Assembly: GCF_015732285.1 (NCBI RefSeq) | Contig: NZ_WIQU01000036.1 | Span: 1 to 64,000 of the forward strand | Direction: 5' to 3' | Length of the DNA stretch: 64,000 nt | Source: Pectinatus frisingensis | Lineage (GTDB): Bacteria; Bacillota; Negativicutes; Selenomonadales; Selenomonadaceae | Shown: in pieces, positions 1-10,177 of the stretch | Numbering within the stretch: position 1 is the stretch's first letter | How the letters are laid out: each line of letters opens with the position of its first letter | The notes under the pieces: generated by a model | Database searches by the model: none | What the model was told of the DNA's origin: nothing | The model's input: only the letters and a program-made list of their open reading frames with translations | Program-made: the position numbers and the translations under genes

Positions 1-1
1 C

Positions 2-79
2 AGCATTAATCCATGGAGTTTACACAGAATGGGTTACACTCTCGACCGTGTTGCTGATTATATTTTTTTGTTCAACTAA
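2..79 (+). CDS. possible 3' end of an unidentified gene (partial)
   Basis: A frame open from the left edge reads 25 codons and ends at TAA (77-79). The peptide contains NPWSLHRMGYTLDRVADYIF. Its codons are less AT-rich than the spacer DNA around it, which hints at real coding sequence. It would converge on, and slightly overlap, the phosphoesterase gene. Twenty-five codons can be open by chance and I recognise no family. Confidence 0.25.
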   Translation, partial: SINPWSLHRMGYTLDRVADYIFLFN

Positions 80-2375
80 AAACACTTATTTCATTTTTAT
101 ATGTTGCAGCGGCCTTACTGGGTGAATTAGTAATAATAATATTGTCATTATCATAAGCATCCCAGTTTGTCGGAGCTGTATCTACAGTATAATTAAGATT
201 GGCTTCTCCACTATTATCGAGAGAAATGGCAACAGGATCTGAATGTATGGCGGTATTGCCTGCTGTTAATGTACCTTTGGTATCGACAGTTCCATTAATA
301 AAACTTACATAAACAGTGGTATTTTTCATCTCCGGTGCCGTTATCTTTAAACTGTAAGTTTTACCGGTTTGTGCACCGTTGATAATTTGGTTTATGAGAG
401 TATTATTGTCAGCGGGAGTAGGAACATTGAAAGGTTCACTTACTGATAAAGCAGATTTTTCATTATTTGCTTCCAAAACTATTGATTTGTGAGCGGCTGT
501 TGTTGGTATTATAGTTTCATTTTTAATAACTGCGGTGTTTGAAGACTTGACAGGAGATATTTGTTTAAATAATATTTCATTAGGTTTATATTCTATTGGT
601 TTGATACCAAGGGTTTTAGACAAATCAGTTATTGGCAGCCACTGGATATTGTTTTTACTTATGATAGGGGAATCTTTAGTAATTAATTGTTCATCAACTT
701 TTATTTCATTTTCTTTATTGGAAACGCTGATTAAGTGATTATTGTAGATGAACCAGGTATTATCTTTATCATGGTGGGGAACTGTGTCGAGACTTTGTGT
801 TAAGTCTTGTAAAGTCATATATATTTGATTTCCTTTTTTAAAAGGCTGATTTTGTGCCACAGGTTCACCACTGTCAGGATCAAGGTATACTGGCGGGTTA
901 TAATAATCAGGTGAAAAATCAAACATATCGTCAAGTGAGCTGGCAAATGTATCAAAAGAACCATTTCCAATACGGCCTAGGTTCCAATTATCTTCAACAA
1001 ATCTTAAAACTGAAGATTGGTCAGCTATAGTGTGGATGACGGTGTTGTGTTTAGCATATGGGGAGATTAATAACATTGGCATACGCGGTCCGTAGCCTAA
1101 ACGTCCCTGATAATTATTTAATGGGGAATTAGTCCCTGCATTGACAGTATCAATATCTGGATCTTGGGAATGATTTATGATGGGCGGCATAACATGGTCA
1201 TACCAACCATCGGAATCATCATAAGTGACAAAGATAGCGGTGTTTTTCCATGTTGGCAGGGATTCTAATTTGTTGATAGTTTCTGCCAGCCAGCGTTGTT
1301 CACCGATTGGATCTGAATAAGAAGGGTGGCCGTCTTGATATGCAGGTGCTTTTAAAAATGAATAATTAGGCAGATTACCTGATTTTGCTGCTGCCCAAAA
1401 ATCAGTCATATCATACTGGTGGTTGGCACGGTCAGTATGTCCAATCATGGCGACTGATGTGGGGCGTTCATGCTGTAGGTTGGAAGTAGGATCGTAATAC
1501 TGGAATGGTTCGTGATGGGGAATATAATCAACAATATTTTCACCGGCAATATTTTTGTGTGTAGCGGTGGGATCATCGTATCCGCCAAAAAAACATCCCC
1601 AGGTTAAATCTTTTTTATTTAATAAATCACCGATATTGGTACCAGACATGGAAACCGTTTCTTTTTTCGAGGCGTAGTCATAATATGGATCGATATCTCC
1701 ATATAGTGTGCCAGTTTTAGTAACTGCTTTTTGGGGAAAATTTTTGTCGTCGGGAGAGATTTCTACACCATTTTGGGCTTTATTGGCACTATAAACAGTG
1801 GCGCCATGGTTATTACCAGAAATGACATTGATAGCTCCCGGAGTTGACGGACCTAAATTGGCACCAAAATAGTTGTCATTCATTGTAAAATGTTGTGCTA
1901 AATTCCACAAAGCGGTGACAGTATTGCCGTCATAATAATTCATTACATCAGCATTTCCGTGTCCATCATATTGAATGAATTTGTCCATTAAACCACCGTT
2001 GAAAGATTTTTGTTCAGCGGTATAACCATGGTCGAAATCTTGGGTGTGGGCTTGTGAACGGCTAAAGCGTTTCGGATTTGCCTGATTGGGGTTGTGCGTT
2101 AATAATGCCGGAGTCAATCCATTAATTGCAGGAGTATCCGGTGATGCAAAAAATAATGGTTCATTCGATGTATTTTCAGCAAAAGGATATGTTCCAAAGT
2201 AGTGATCAAATGATTCATTTTCATCAAAAATAACAACTACATATTTAATAGGGGTGATATTGCGGGGTGCCGCTAAAACAGGCGGTTGGATTGATACACT
2301 TCCGGCAGCTATTAGTGAACTGAGCAGAAAAAATTGAGTAAATAGATTGGATTTTTTTGATTTTTTAATTAGCAT
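72..2375 (-). CDS. secreted phospholipase C / acid phosphatase-type phosphoesterase with C-terminal stalk-like domain
   Basis: A 767-residue exported protein. Residues 1-35 form a signal peptide (positive start, hydrophobic core, Ala-rich cleavage region ending VLAAP). Residues about 42-480 match the phosphoesterase family of bacterial phospholipase C and AcpA-type acid phosphatases: DENESFDHYFGTYP near the start, then SGNNHGATVYS, and TYDDSDGWYDHVMPP. This family hydrolyses phosphodiesters or phosphomonoesters outside the membrane. Residues about 500-610 look like a copper-amine-oxidase-N-type (stalk) domain, followed by about 150 residues resembling a beta-rich tail. Homologues usually end soon after the catalytic domain, so the tail is extra. 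The start follows a strong GGAGGG site. It is transcribed alone, and its substrate cannot be told from sequence. Confidence 0.88.
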   Translation of the reverse strand: MLIKKSKKSNLFTQFFLLSSLIAAGSVSIQPPVLAAPRNITPIKYVVVIFDENESFDHYFGTYPFAENTSNEPLFFASPDTPAINGLTPALLTHNPNQANPKRFSRSQAHTQDFDHGYTAEQKSFNGGLMDKFIQYDGHGNADVMNYYDGNTVTALWNLAQHFTMNDNYFGANLGPSTPGAINVISGNNHGATVYSANKAQNGVEISPDDKNFPQKAVTKTGTLYGDIDPYYDYASKKETVSMSGTNIGDLLNKKDLTWGCFFGGYDDPTATHKNIAGENIVDYIPHHEPFQYYDPTSNLQHERPTSVAMIGHTDRANHQYDMTDFWAAAKSGNLPNYSFLKAPAYQDGHPSYSDPIGEQRWLAETINKLESLPTWKNTAIFVTYDDSDGWYDHVMPPIINHSQDPDIDTVNAGTNSPLNNYQGRLGYGPRMPMLLISPYAKHNTVIHTIADQSSVLRFVEDNWNLGRIGNGSFDTFASSLDDMFDFSPDYYNPPVYLDPDSGEPVAQNQPFKKGNQIYMTLQDLTQSLDTVPHHDKDNTWFIYNNHLISVSNKENEIKVDEQLITKDSPIISKNNIQWLPITDLSKTLGIKPIEYKPNEILFKQISPVKSSNTAVIKNETIIPTTAAHKSIVLEANNEKSALSVSEPFNVPTPADNNTLINQIINGAQTGKTYSLKITAPEMKNTTVYVSFINGTVDTKGTLTAGNTAIHSDPVAISLDNSGEANLNYTVDTAPTNWDAYDNDNIIITNSPSKAAATYKNEISVFS

Positions 2376-2560
2376 TAATGAAATCCCTCCTAAAGATAAA
2401 CCATTCCTGTTTATACTTAATTATGTACAAAATAATAAAAAACCATACTGGTAATGCTAAGCTTTTTTCATGATACAATACATTCCTATACATTAGTTTA
2501 AGATTTGGTTATTTTTTAGTAAAATATATGCATATGCGCTGACGTGTCGATTTTTGTCAC

Positions 2561-2587
2561 ACTGATAATCATACATGTTTTATCAGT
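2561..2587. promoter_or_regulatory. inverted repeat ACTGATAA-N11-TTATCAGT
   Basis: Perfect 8-bp arms separated by 11 nt in the divergent spacer. It could be a dimeric regulator site. There is no T-tract, so it is not a terminator. The regulator is unknown. Confidence 0.3.
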
Positions 2588-2848
2588 TAGTATATAGCAG
2601 TAATGGGGATGATAATAATCTTTATAAAATCTTTACGTGTATATGTTTATGCATTATAATTAACCGGTATGCTGCGCAATGAGGTGGATATGTCTGCTGG
2701 TGAAGTGGAGATTATTTAAAATTATGGCTGTTGCACGTAATTATTTTTATTCATAGATAAGTATTTTGCCAGTTCACAGAAGTAAGAAGATCACATTGAG
2801 GTGCCTTTATGAGATTAATCTGTTCCTGCAGCAGTTCTATCGTTTTGT

Positions 2849-2878
2849 TTGAAATGGTATAGAAAAAAATTTTATCAT
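2849..2878 (+). promoter_or_regulatory. candidate sigma-A promoter for the chromate transporter pair
   Basis: TTGAAA, an 18-bp spacer, then TATCAT, ending 55 bp before the first chr gene. The match to consensus is good but there is no independent support. Confidence 0.42.
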
Positions 2879-2933
2879 TTAGTCTGGCAGATTATAAAAG
2901 ATTTTTTGAGATATAACTGTAAAGGATGTTTAT

Positions 2934-3539
2934 ATGAAAAATATTAATAATTTTACTTTTTCCATGAGAAAACTTTTTTTTATTTGGTGTGGTATAGGTG
3001 TTACTTCATTCGGAGGGGGTGCTGTTACACAATTTTTAATACAGGACAAATTTATTTATAAATATCGATGGTTAACTGAAGATGAGTATACTACAATCGT
3101 TGGTATAGGCCAAATTACTCCAGGTATTAATATTTTGGCTTATACTATTTTAATTGGCAGAAAACTTGCCGGTTGGCGCGGCAGCATTGTATCAGTTTTA
3201 GGGCTTATTATTCCCAGCACGGCAATAACACTTGTTTTGTCTGCGGTATATTTGAGTGTAAGCCGATACGCATTTGTTCAAGATGCCTTGAAATCGGTAT
3301 TCGCATCTATTTTTGGTGTGTCTATAGTCACCAATTGGCGTAATATAAAACCTATTTTGTGTCGCGGCAGCAAAGAGGGAGCGCTACCGTTGTTATCTTT
3401 TTTGTTGATCATTATTGGAACTGTTATACTTTATCAATGTTTTGCCTTTTCCGTTATTTTTCTTTATTTTATAGGAAGTATGGCAGGAGTTGTTATTTAT
3501 ACTTTTATCATTAAGAAGAAACCGAGGCTGCCTAAATGA
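2934..3539 (+). CDS. chromate transporter (CHR family), N-terminal-type half
   Basis: A 201-residue membrane protein of the short-chain CHR family. Residues 13-70 carry the family features: a first helix leading to TSFGGGAVTQF, then GIGQITPGINILAYTILIG, with about five or six hydrophobic segments. In bacteria with split CHR proteins, two such half-proteins work together as a chromate (or other anion) exporter in the inner membrane, often without chromate being the natural substrate. It overlaps the next gene by 4 nt (ATGA), so the two are translationally coupled and presumably form the pair. Confidence 0.9.
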   Translation: MKNINNFTFSMRKLFFIWCGIGVTSFGGGAVTQFLIQDKFIYKYRWLTEDEYTTIVGIGQITPGINILAYTILIGRKLAGWRGSIVSVLGLIIPSTAITLVLSAVYLSVSRYAFVQDALKSVFASIFGVSIVTNWRNIKPILCRGSKEGALPLLSFLLIIIGTVILYQCFAFSVIFLYFIGSMAGVVIYTFIIKKKPRLPK

Positions 3540-4048
3540 TACATTGGAATTTATTTTTTTTTACTATATTAAAAGCAGTGTTATTTTCGACTGGTGGTTT
3601 TGGCCCATTGCCTTCTCTTCATACTGATTTTCTCATTAATGGCTGGGCAAATGAGCAACAATTTGCCGAGGCTATTGCTATTGGGCAAATTGCTCCCGGT
3701 CCAAATGGACTGTGGGTCGTCAGTCTTGCCAATTTATCAGGCGGAATGATTGGCGCTGTTTTAGGGACGGTTGCATTGATATTACCGCCATTTTGTATTC
3801 TTATTGTCAGAAAATTTTATACCCGCATAAAATTTTATTCTGCCACACAGGGAGTTCTCGACGGAATGGTGCTTGTAGTTTCTACTTTTAGTGTCATTGT
3901 GCTGGCAAATATATTTTTTAATAGTATTCCCAATATTTTTTTATTTTCCATTGTAGTTATAAGTGCCGTACTTGCTGCAACCAAAAGAGTACCTGTCAAT
4001 TTTATCTTGATCGCATCCGCTGTTGCTGGTTTGCTGTTTCTTCATTGA
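3536..4048 (+). CDS. chromate transporter (CHR family), partner half
   Basis: A 170-residue membrane protein, the second CHR half. It shows the same repeat signature as its neighbour: STGGFGPLPSLHTDF in the first third, then AIAIGQIAPGPNGLWVVS, then several hydrophobic helices to the C terminus. It begins inside the stop of the preceding gene. Short CHR proteins are thought to insert in opposite orientations and assemble as heterodimers; that applies here by family membership only. No terminator is obvious before the riboswitch leader that follows. Confidence 0.9.
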   Translation: MIHWNLFFFTILKAVLFSTGGFGPLPSLHTDFLINGWANEQQFAEAIAIGQIAPGPNGLWVVSLANLSGGMIGAVLGTVALILPPFCILIVRKFYTRIKFYSATQGVLDGMVLVVSTFSVIVLANIFFNSIPNIFLFSIVVISAVLAATKRVPVNFILIASAVAGLLFLH

Positions 4049-4084
4049 ACGTAGAAGATACTTTTCACTGCGGGTAGAATTTGA

Positions 4085-4113
4085 TTGACAAATCGAATAA
4101 ATAAAGTTAATAT
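4085..4113 (+). promoter_or_regulatory. candidate promoter of the mutAB leader
   Basis: TTGACA, a 17-bp spacer, then TAATAT. Transcription would start near 4120, just upstream of the first riboswitch stem, which is the expected geometry. The -10 match is only moderate. Confidence 0.5.
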
Positions 4114-4138
4114 TAACATGAAAATAGAATATAGCTGG

Positions 4139-4291
4139 AAACAGGTGTCAGGAATGACTTAATAGGGAATTCGGTATAAAGCCGAAGCGGTCCCGCCACT
4201 GTATAGAAGAGTTTTTCAAAATATGTCACTGAAGCTGGTCTTTGGGAAGGCTTGAAAAACAATGATTCTGAGCCAGGAGAACTGCCTGTTT
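4139..4291 (+). promoter_or_regulatory. cobalamin (adenosylcobalamin-type) riboswitch
   Basis: The B12-box signature is clear: GAGCCAGGAGAACTGCC near 4270-4286, preceded by AATAGGGAA, the CGGT/GCCG stem, GCGGTCCCGCCACTGTA and GGGAAGGC in the canonical order. P1 closes as AAACAGG (4139-4145) with CCTGTTT (4285-4291), and the next hairpin is GTC/GAC. About 220 nt of leader with two terminator hairpins separate it from mutA, pointing to control by transcription termination. Cobalamin riboswitches usually repress uptake, synthesis or B12-independent isozymes; here the downstream enzyme needs the ligand. Confidence 0.95.
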
Positions 4292-4391
4292 TAACATCAC
4301 CGTTAGTGTCGTCGTTTAGTCGATGCTTATACCTGCGAGAGATAGGAAGGGAGATTTGATACTGTGAATATGAGTTGCATGGTAATTTTCT

Positions 4392-4420
4392 CCGGCTTTG
4401 TTATAGGCCGGTTTTTTATT
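4392..4420 (+). terminator. intrinsic terminator/attenuator 1 in the mutAB leader
   Basis: CCGGC pairs with GCCGG across a loop of about ten bases, followed by six T residues. It lies about 100 nt after the riboswitch aptamer, where an expression-platform terminator is expected. Confidence 0.6.
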
Positions 4421-4452
4421 TTCCAGAAAGACTTTATTGAAACAGATATTTT

Positions 4453-4483
4453 ATCTGTCCGCCTCTTGCGGGCAGATTTTTTG
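4453..4483 (+). terminator. intrinsic terminator/attenuator 2 in the mutAB leader
   Basis: A ten-pair stem with one central mismatch or wobble (ATCTGTCCGC with GCGGGCAGAT), a five-base loop and a T-tract, ending about 25 nt before mutA. It is stronger than the first hairpin and the more likely decision point of the leader. Confidence 0.7.
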
Positions 4484-4509
4484 TTTGTCAGTAAAGAGGG
4501 AGGTTTCTA

Positions 4510-6726
4510 ATGAACGAGGAAGAAAAAAATCAGTCTGAAGACAGTAATCTTGATTTGCAGGCCATATTGAAAAAATCTGACCAGCAAACACAGTTTCCTA
4601 CTGTTCCACTCGATGAGTTTGTTCCACCTACGTATGAAGAATGGAAGCAAGCATGTATTACATTACTGAAAGGTGCACCCTTTGATAAAAAAATGTATAC
4701 AAAAACATATGAGGGTATAACTTTTGAACCAATGTATACGAGAGCTATGACGGAAAATATTTTGCCAAAAGCATCTTTTCCGGGAATGGACGATTTTATG
4801 CGTGGAGCTCGGGTAAATGGTTATATAAATCAACCATGGGGCATAGCTCAGTCTTGTGATGAGAGTCTGCCTAGGGAGAATAATAAATTATTAAAACATG
4901 AAGTAGATCGAGGTTCAACTATTTATAATATACATCTTGATAACGCCACTATTTTGAATCAAGATGCCCAGCATGCCGCAAAAGTTGGGGATGAAGGCTG
5001 TAGTATCACAACGATTGATGATATGTATCAGCTATTAGACGGACTTGATTTGAAAAAATATGGTTTGTATGTTTATGCGGGAGCTTCATCGCTACCAATG
5101 CTGTCAATGACGGCAGCGGCACTTAAGGCAGCTGGCAGACCGGTAAAGATGTTAAAAGGTTTTATCGGAGCAAATCCTTTAGGACAGTTGCTTGAGTCGG
5201 GAGAACTCTATACCTCATTAGACGAGTTATATGATGAAATGTATGCATGTGCTGTATGGGCGGGGAAAAATACACCGCAACTGAGAACTATCATGGTGCG
5301 CAGCGATGTGTTTAGTCGCGGCGGTGCTAATGACGTGCAGGAAATAGCATATACATTGTCTATGGCGGTTTCTTATCTGCGGGCATTATTGGAACGTGGT
5401 TTGACTATAAAACAAGCTTCGGGACAGTTGTTCTTTGGTTTTTCAATGGGAGCAAACTTTTTTATGCAGATAGCAAAACTCCGGGCAGTTCGTCCCATTT
5501 GGGCCAGAATAGTAAAGGCTTTCGGTGGTGATGAAATTGATCAAAGAATGCATATTCATGCTCGCCCTGCATTGTTTTTTAAGACAGTTTATGATCCTTA
5601 TGTAAATATGCTGAGAAATACTACTGAAATTTTTTCCGGAGTGGTTGGCGGAGTTGATTCATATGAAAATGCGCCGTTTGATGAACCAATAAGAAAGGGA
5701 GACGAATTTTCCCGTCGTATTGCCCGTAACGTGCAGATTATTTTGCAGGAAGAATTTGGTATGTTAAAGCCGATTGATCCGGCAGGTGGGTCGTGGGCAG
5801 TAGAAAGTCTTACGAAAGAAATAAAAGAAAAAATCTGGCATGAATTTCAGGCCGTGGAAGAAAAAGGCGGATTTCTCAAGGCTGCACAAGCAGGTTATCT
5901 CCAGGAAGAAATTGGCAAAATATTGCAGGCCAGATTTAAAAATTCTGAGTATAGAAAAGATCGCATAGTCGGTAATAATATGTATCCCAATTTGACGGAA
6001 GAACTGATCGATAAACGCAGTGAAGATGCCGATGAACTGAAAAAACAGCGTATGAATGATATTGGAGCTTATTTAAGTGACATAGATGGAATATTTGAAC
6101 AGGAATGCATCAGTAAAATTACCACAGCAGATTGGAATGAATTGACGGAAACGGTGATTGAGGCGATAAAAACCGGAGCAACAATTGGAGAAATACGCAA
6201 AACATTAAATACACGGCAACAGAAAAACAGTGCTGTTAGATCCACAGTTGAAGCGATACTGCCGCATCGCTGGAGTGAACATTATGAAGCTTTGCGCATG
6301 ATTACTGAAAAATATGTCGCAGAAAAAAATGATAATGCAAAAATATTTCTTGCTAATATGGGGCCTATACCGCAGCATAAGGCCAGAGCAGAATTTTCCA
6401 CTAGCTTTTTGCAAGTAGGAGGATTCGAAGTATTAAGCAATAATGGCTTCAAGACAATCGATGAATCTGTTGAAGCTGCACAAAAATCCGGTGCGGATGC
6501 AGTTGTAATTTGTTCAACTGATAAGACTTATCCGGATATTGTACCGGAATTGGCACCAAAATTAAGAAAAGCTCTGCCGAAAGCAGTAATTTACCTGGCA
6601 GGAGCAGCTCCGAAAGATTTGGAAACTGTTTATCACGAAGCCGGAGTTGATGATTTCATTTCAGTCAAGGCTAATTGCTATAAAATTTTGCAATTTTTGC
6701 AAAGAAAGAAAGGAATGATTGATTAA
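4510..6726 (+). CDS. mutA: methylmalonyl-CoA mutase, small (non-catalytic) subunit
   Basis: A 738-residue partner of MutB in the adenosylcobalamin-dependent mutase that interconverts succinyl-CoA and (R)-methylmalonyl-CoA, the carbon-skeleton step of propionate metabolism. The mutase barrel spans roughly residues 35-560 (for example [20 protein letters not shown] and [14 protein letters not shown]). The C-terminal flavodoxin-like domain (about 610-738) is present, but the cobalamin-ligating DxHxxG is replaced by [11 protein letters not shown], which marks the small subunit rather than the catalytic one. It is longer than many actinobacterial small subunits (about 620-640). The ATG follows AGAGGGAGG. 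It overlaps mutB by one base (TAATG). Confidence 0.95.
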   Translation: MNEEEKNQSEDSNLDLQAILKKSDQQTQFPTVPLDEFVPPTYEEWKQACITLLKGAPFDKKMYTKTYEGITFEPMYTRAMTENILPKASFPGMDDFMRGARVNGYINQPWGIAQSCDESLPRENNKLLKHEVDRGSTIYNIHLDNATILNQDAQHAAKVGDEGCSITTIDDMYQLLDGLDLKKYGLYVYAGASSLPMLSMTAAALKAAGRPVKMLKGFIGANPLGQLLESGELYTSLDELYDEMYACAVWAGKNTPQLRTIMVRSDVFSRGGANDVQEIAYTLSMAVSYLRALLERGLTIKQASGQLFFGFSMGANFFMQIAKLRAVRPIWARIVKAFGGDEIDQRMHIHARPALFFKTVYDPYVNMLRNTTEIFSGVVGGVDSYENAPFDEPIRKGDEFSRRIARNVQIILQEEFGMLKPIDPAGGSWAVESLTKEIKEKIWHEFQAVEEKGGFLKAAQAGYLQEEIGKILQARFKNSEYRKDRIVGNNMYPNLTEELIDKRSEDADELKKQRMNDIGAYLSDIDGIFEQECISKITTADWNELTETVIEAIKTGATIGEIRKTLNTRQQKNSAVRSTVEAILPHRWSEHYEALRMITEKYVAEKNDNAKIFLANMGPIPQHKARAEFSTSFLQVGGFEVLSNNGFKTIDESVEAAQKSGADAVVICSTDKTYPDIVPELAPKLRKALPKAVIYLAGAAPKDLETVYHEAGVDDFISVKANCYKILQFLQRKKGMID

Positions 6727-8924
6727 TGGCTTTCATAAATCCTGATTTTAGCAAAATGGGCCTAGGAGATGCACCGACACATTCAAAACAGGAATGGATG
6801 AAAAGGATAGAACAGGAAGTCGGCATGGATTATGATAAAATCACCGGCCGGACAATGGAACATATTCCAATAAAACCAATTTATAATTTTGATGAATATG
6901 AACATATGAACCATTTGGATTTTGCCAGTGGTATACCGCCTTGCCTGCGTGGCCCTTATTCCACGATGTATGTATTTCGTCCTTGGACGGTACGCCAATA
7001 TGCAGGATTTTCTACGGCAGAAGAATCCAATGCTTTTTATCGCCGTAATTTGGCTGCAGGACAAAAAGGCTTGTCAATAGCATTTGATTTACCGACACAT
7101 CGCGGGTACGATTCTGATAATCCACGTGTATTAGGTGATGTCGGTAAAGCTGGTGTTGCGATTGATTCTATCCTTGATATGCGTATTTTGTTTAGCGGTA
7201 TACCGCTTGATCAGATGTCTGTATCAATGACAATGAATGGTGCCGTATTGCCGATAATGGCATTTTATATATTGTCCGGTGAAGAACAGGGAGTAGATAA
7301 GAGTGTTATGGCCGGTACTATTCAAAATGATATTTTAAAAGAATTTATGGTACGTAATACTTATATATATCCACCGGAAATGTCAATGCGTATAATAGGT
7401 GATATTTTTGAATATACGACAAAATATATGCCTAAATTTAATAGTATATCAATTTCCGGTTATCACATGCAGGAAGCTGGGGCAACAGCGGATATAGAAC
7501 TTGGCTATACATTGGCTGACGGACTTGAGTATATTCGTACCGGTGTAGGAGCAGGGTTACCAATAGATGCTTTTGCCAAACGTTTATCGTTCTTCTGGGC
7601 AATAGGGAAAAATTATTTTATGGAAGTGGCAAAGATGCGTGCGGCACGTGTTCTTTGGGCTAAGATAGTGAAATCTTTTGGTGCGGAGAATAATAAATCT
7701 ATGGCACTTCGTACGCATTGCCAGACTTCAGGCTGGTCGCTGACGGCACAAGATCCGTTTAATAATATCGCCCGTACCTGTATGGAAGCGATGGGGGCGG
7801 CTTTAGGGCATACACAATCATTGCATACAAATGCTCTTGATGAAGCTATTGCACTGCCAACTGATTTTTCTGCTCGTATTGCCCGTAACACGCAGCTTTA
7901 TATTCAGGATGAAACACGTGTATGCAAGATAATTGATCCTTGGGGCGGTTCTTATTATGTAGAAGCTCTGACTAATGAAATAATAAGGCGGGCATGGGCA
8001 CATATTCAAGAGGTCGAAGCATTGGGCGGCATGGCTAAGGCAATATCCACAGGTCTGCCGAAGATGCGTATCGAGGAAGCTTCAGCTCGCCGTCAGGCAC
8101 AGATCGATTCAGGAAACGAAACTATTGTCGGACTGAATAAGTATCGTTTGGAAAAGGAAGATCCATTGCAAATATTGGCTATAGACAACACTGCCGTCCG
8201 CAATTCTCAGATAGAACGTTTGAAAAAATTACGGGCAGAAAGGAATGCTGATGAAGTCAGAAGTTGTCTGGAAGCACTTACTAAGGCCGCTGAATCTCGC
8301 GATAATGGTAATCTGCTGGAACTTGCAGTAAATGCAGCCAGGGCGCATGCTTCCTTGGGAGAAATTTCTGATGCTGTTGAAAAAGTATCGGGACGCTTTA
8401 ATGCTGTCATTCATACTATTTCAGGGGTATATTCATCTGAATTTACGGATAAAACTGAACTCGATAAAGCCCGCGGTATGGCTGATACATTCGAAAAACT
8501 GACCGGTCGCCGGCCGCGTATTTTTGTTGCAAAAATGGGACAGGATGGACATGATCGCGGTCAAAAAGTAATTGCATCGTCATTTGCTGATATGGGATGG
8601 GATGTCGATGTCGGGCCTTTGTTCCAGACACCGGCAGAAACGGCCCAGGATGCTGTTGATAACGATGTCCATATGGTAGGTTTCAGTTCACTGGCAGCCG
8701 GTCATAATACTCTTTTACCACAATTGGTTGAAGAGTTGAAGAAACTTGGACGGGAAGATATAATGGTCGCCATAGGCGGTGTAATACCAGTACAAGATTA
8801 TGATTTTTTGTATAAACATGGTGCAGTTGCAATATTCGCTCCAGGAACTAATATACCGGAAGCAGGTGTAAAGCTGCTGACACTTTTGATTAATGAGGCC
8901 AAAGAAGAAATGGCCGAAGGATAA
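6726..8924 (+). CDS. mutB: methylmalonyl-CoA mutase, large (catalytic) subunit
   Basis: A 732-residue catalytic subunit. The substrate-binding barrel fills residues about 30-560 ([40 protein letters not shown]). The C-terminal domain carries intact D607-G-H609-D-R-G, in which the His is the lower axial ligand of cobalamin, followed by [14 protein letters not shown]. With MutA it forms the heterodimer that moves the CoA-carboxyl group between carbons. It is coupled to mutA by a one-base overlap and is followed after 3 bp by the GTPase chaperone. No methylmalonyl-CoA epimerase, decarboxylase or transcarboxylase gene lies nearby, so the rest of the pathway must be elsewhere. Confidence 0.97.
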   Translation: MAFINPDFSKMGLGDAPTHSKQEWMKRIEQEVGMDYDKITGRTMEHIPIKPIYNFDEYEHMNHLDFASGIPPCLRGPYSTMYVFRPWTVRQYAGFSTAEESNAFYRRNLAAGQKGLSIAFDLPTHRGYDSDNPRVLGDVGKAGVAIDSILDMRILFSGIPLDQMSVSMTMNGAVLPIMAFYILSGEEQGVDKSVMAGTIQNDILKEFMVRNTYIYPPEMSMRIIGDIFEYTTKYMPKFNSISISGYHMQEAGATADIELGYTLADGLEYIRTGVGAGLPIDAFAKRLSFFWAIGKNYFMEVAKMRAARVLWAKIVKSFGAENNKSMALRTHCQTSGWSLTAQDPFNNIARTCMEAMGAALGHTQSLHTNALDEAIALPTDFSARIARNTQLYIQDETRVCKIIDPWGGSYYVEALTNEIIRRAWAHIQEVEALGGMAKAISTGLPKMRIEEASARRQAQIDSGNETIVGLNKYRLEKEDPLQILAIDNTAVRNSQIERLKKLRAERNADEVRSCLEALTKAAESRDNGNLLELAVNAARAHASLGEISDAVEKVSGRFNAVIHTISGVYSSEFTDKTELDKARGMADTFEKLTGRRPRIFVAKMGQDGHDRGQKVIASSFADMGWDVDVGPLFQTPAETAQDAVDNDVHMVGFSSLAAGHNTLLPQLVEELKKLGREDIMVAIGGVIPVQDYDFLYKHGAVAIFAPGTNIPEAGVKLLTLLINEAKEEMAEG

Positions 8925-8927
8925 ATT

Positions 8928-10109
8928 ATGGCTGAATATAAACGTTTTAAACCCGATTGGGCACCAAAAGAAAAAAATGAGGCTTTTGCCTGCAGTGTGA
9001 TGGATGGAATTAATGGAGTAAAAGATACTACTGTGGGGAATCTCAATCCGATGCTGTTGAATGGAAAGAGAAAAACGAAGCGGAAGATGCTTTTGAATGT
9101 TGATGATTATGTTAGTGGTGTGTCTGAGGGAAGCCGCACTATTCTTTCACGGGCAATTACTCTTATCGAAAGTAATAATCCACAGCATTTTGCCAAGGCT
9201 CAGCAAGTCCTGCAAAGACTTTTGCCACGCACAGGAAAAGCGCTGCGTATTGGCATAACCGGAGTGCCGGGTGCCGGTAAAAGTACTATGATAGAAGCTT
9301 TTGGCAATATGCTGTGTAATATGGGGCACAAAGTGGCAGTACTTACTGTTGATCCGACAAGTTCAGTTACAAGAGGATCAATTTTAGGTGATAAAACACG
9401 TATGGGAACGTTATCAAGAAATGAAAAAGCTTTTATCAGGCCATCACCGGCTGGAGGAACATTGGGAGGGGTGGCGCGAAAAAGCCGCGAAACAATGTTG
9501 ATGTGCGAAGCTGCAGGTTATGATATAATCATCATCGAAACAGTGGGAGTTGGACAGTCAGAAACAACAGTACGTTCTATGGTAGATTTTTTTATGCTGG
9601 TGGTGCTGACCGGCGCCGGTGATGAGCTGCAGGGAATAAAAAAAGGCATAATGGAATTGGCTGATGCAGTAGTTATAAATAAGGCTGATGGAGATAATTT
9701 ATTGAAAGCCAAGGTATCACGCGGTGAATATGAGCGAATGATTGAATATATACGCCCGGCTACCGACGGTTGGCAAACACATGCTTACCTTTGTTCGGCA
9801 CTTAAAAAGACGGGATTAAAAGAATTGTGGCAAGTGATAGAAATATTTACTCAGATGACAAAAAAAAGGGGCTCGTTTCAAAAACGACGGGAACATCAGT
9901 TGCTTGACTGGGTGCATAGCATGATAGATGAACATTTGCACAATTTGTTTTTTGACGATCCAGTAATAACGGGCCGTATACCGGAAGTTCGAAATGCTGT
10001 ATTGTCGGGAAAAATATCACCTACTCAGGCTGTAGCAGAGCTGATAAAAATGTTCGATATTGAACGTGCAGCATGTCGTCATACCGGATTATTTGACATC
10101 CATGAATAA
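8928..10109 (+). CDS. meaB: MeaB/ArgK-type GTPase, mutase chaperone, with N-terminal extension
   Basis: A 393-residue G3E-family GTPase. The P-loop GVPGAGKS begins at G112; the switch region DPTSSVTRGSILGDKTRM and the NKADGDN guanine-recognition motif follow. MeaB proteins bind methylmalonyl-CoA mutase, gate loading of adenosylcobalamin and help remove inactivated cofactor. The position 3 bp after mutB supports this role. Typical MeaB proteins are about 310-340 residues and begin near what is residue 57 here (VDDYVSGVSEGSRTIL). The preceding stretch, with KFKPDW-like and KRKTKRK segments, is extra. There is no better internal start with a ribosome site, so I keep the long form. Confidence 0.93.
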   Translation: MAEYKRFKPDWAPKEKNEAFACSVMDGINGVKDTTVGNLNPMLLNGKRKTKRKMLLNVDDYVSGVSEGSRTILSRAITLIESNNPQHFAKAQQVLQRLLPRTGKALRIGITGVPGAGKSTMIEAFGNMLCNMGHKVAVLTVDPTSSVTRGSILGDKTRMGTLSRNEKAFIRPSPAGGTLGGVARKSRETMLMCEAAGYDIIIIETVGVGQSETTVRSMVDFFMLVVLTGAGDELQGIKKGIMELADAVVINKADGDNLLKAKVSRGEYERMIEYIRPATDGWQTHAYLCSALKKTGLKELWQVIEIFTQMTKKRGSFQKRREHQLLDWVHSMIDEHLHNLFFDDPVITGRIPEVRNAVLSGKISPTQAVAELIKMFDIERAACRHTGLFDIHE

Positions 10110-10177
10110 TAGCCGATTTATTGGATAATTTTAAGGTCAGGCTGTATAACTGATTAATAAAGACTGGGGATGGAAGA

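Larger units (their letters stand above)
2376..2933. other. 558-bp divergent intergenic region
   Basis: This AT-rich spacer separates the leftward phosphoesterase gene from the rightward chromate transporter genes. It holds the 8-bp inverted repeat at 2561-2587 and at least one rightward promoter candidate (2849-2878). A second rightward candidate, TTTACG-17-TATAAT (2632-2660), would leave a leader of about 270 nt. I see no convincing small gene, riboswitch or terminator in it. Confidence 0.6.
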
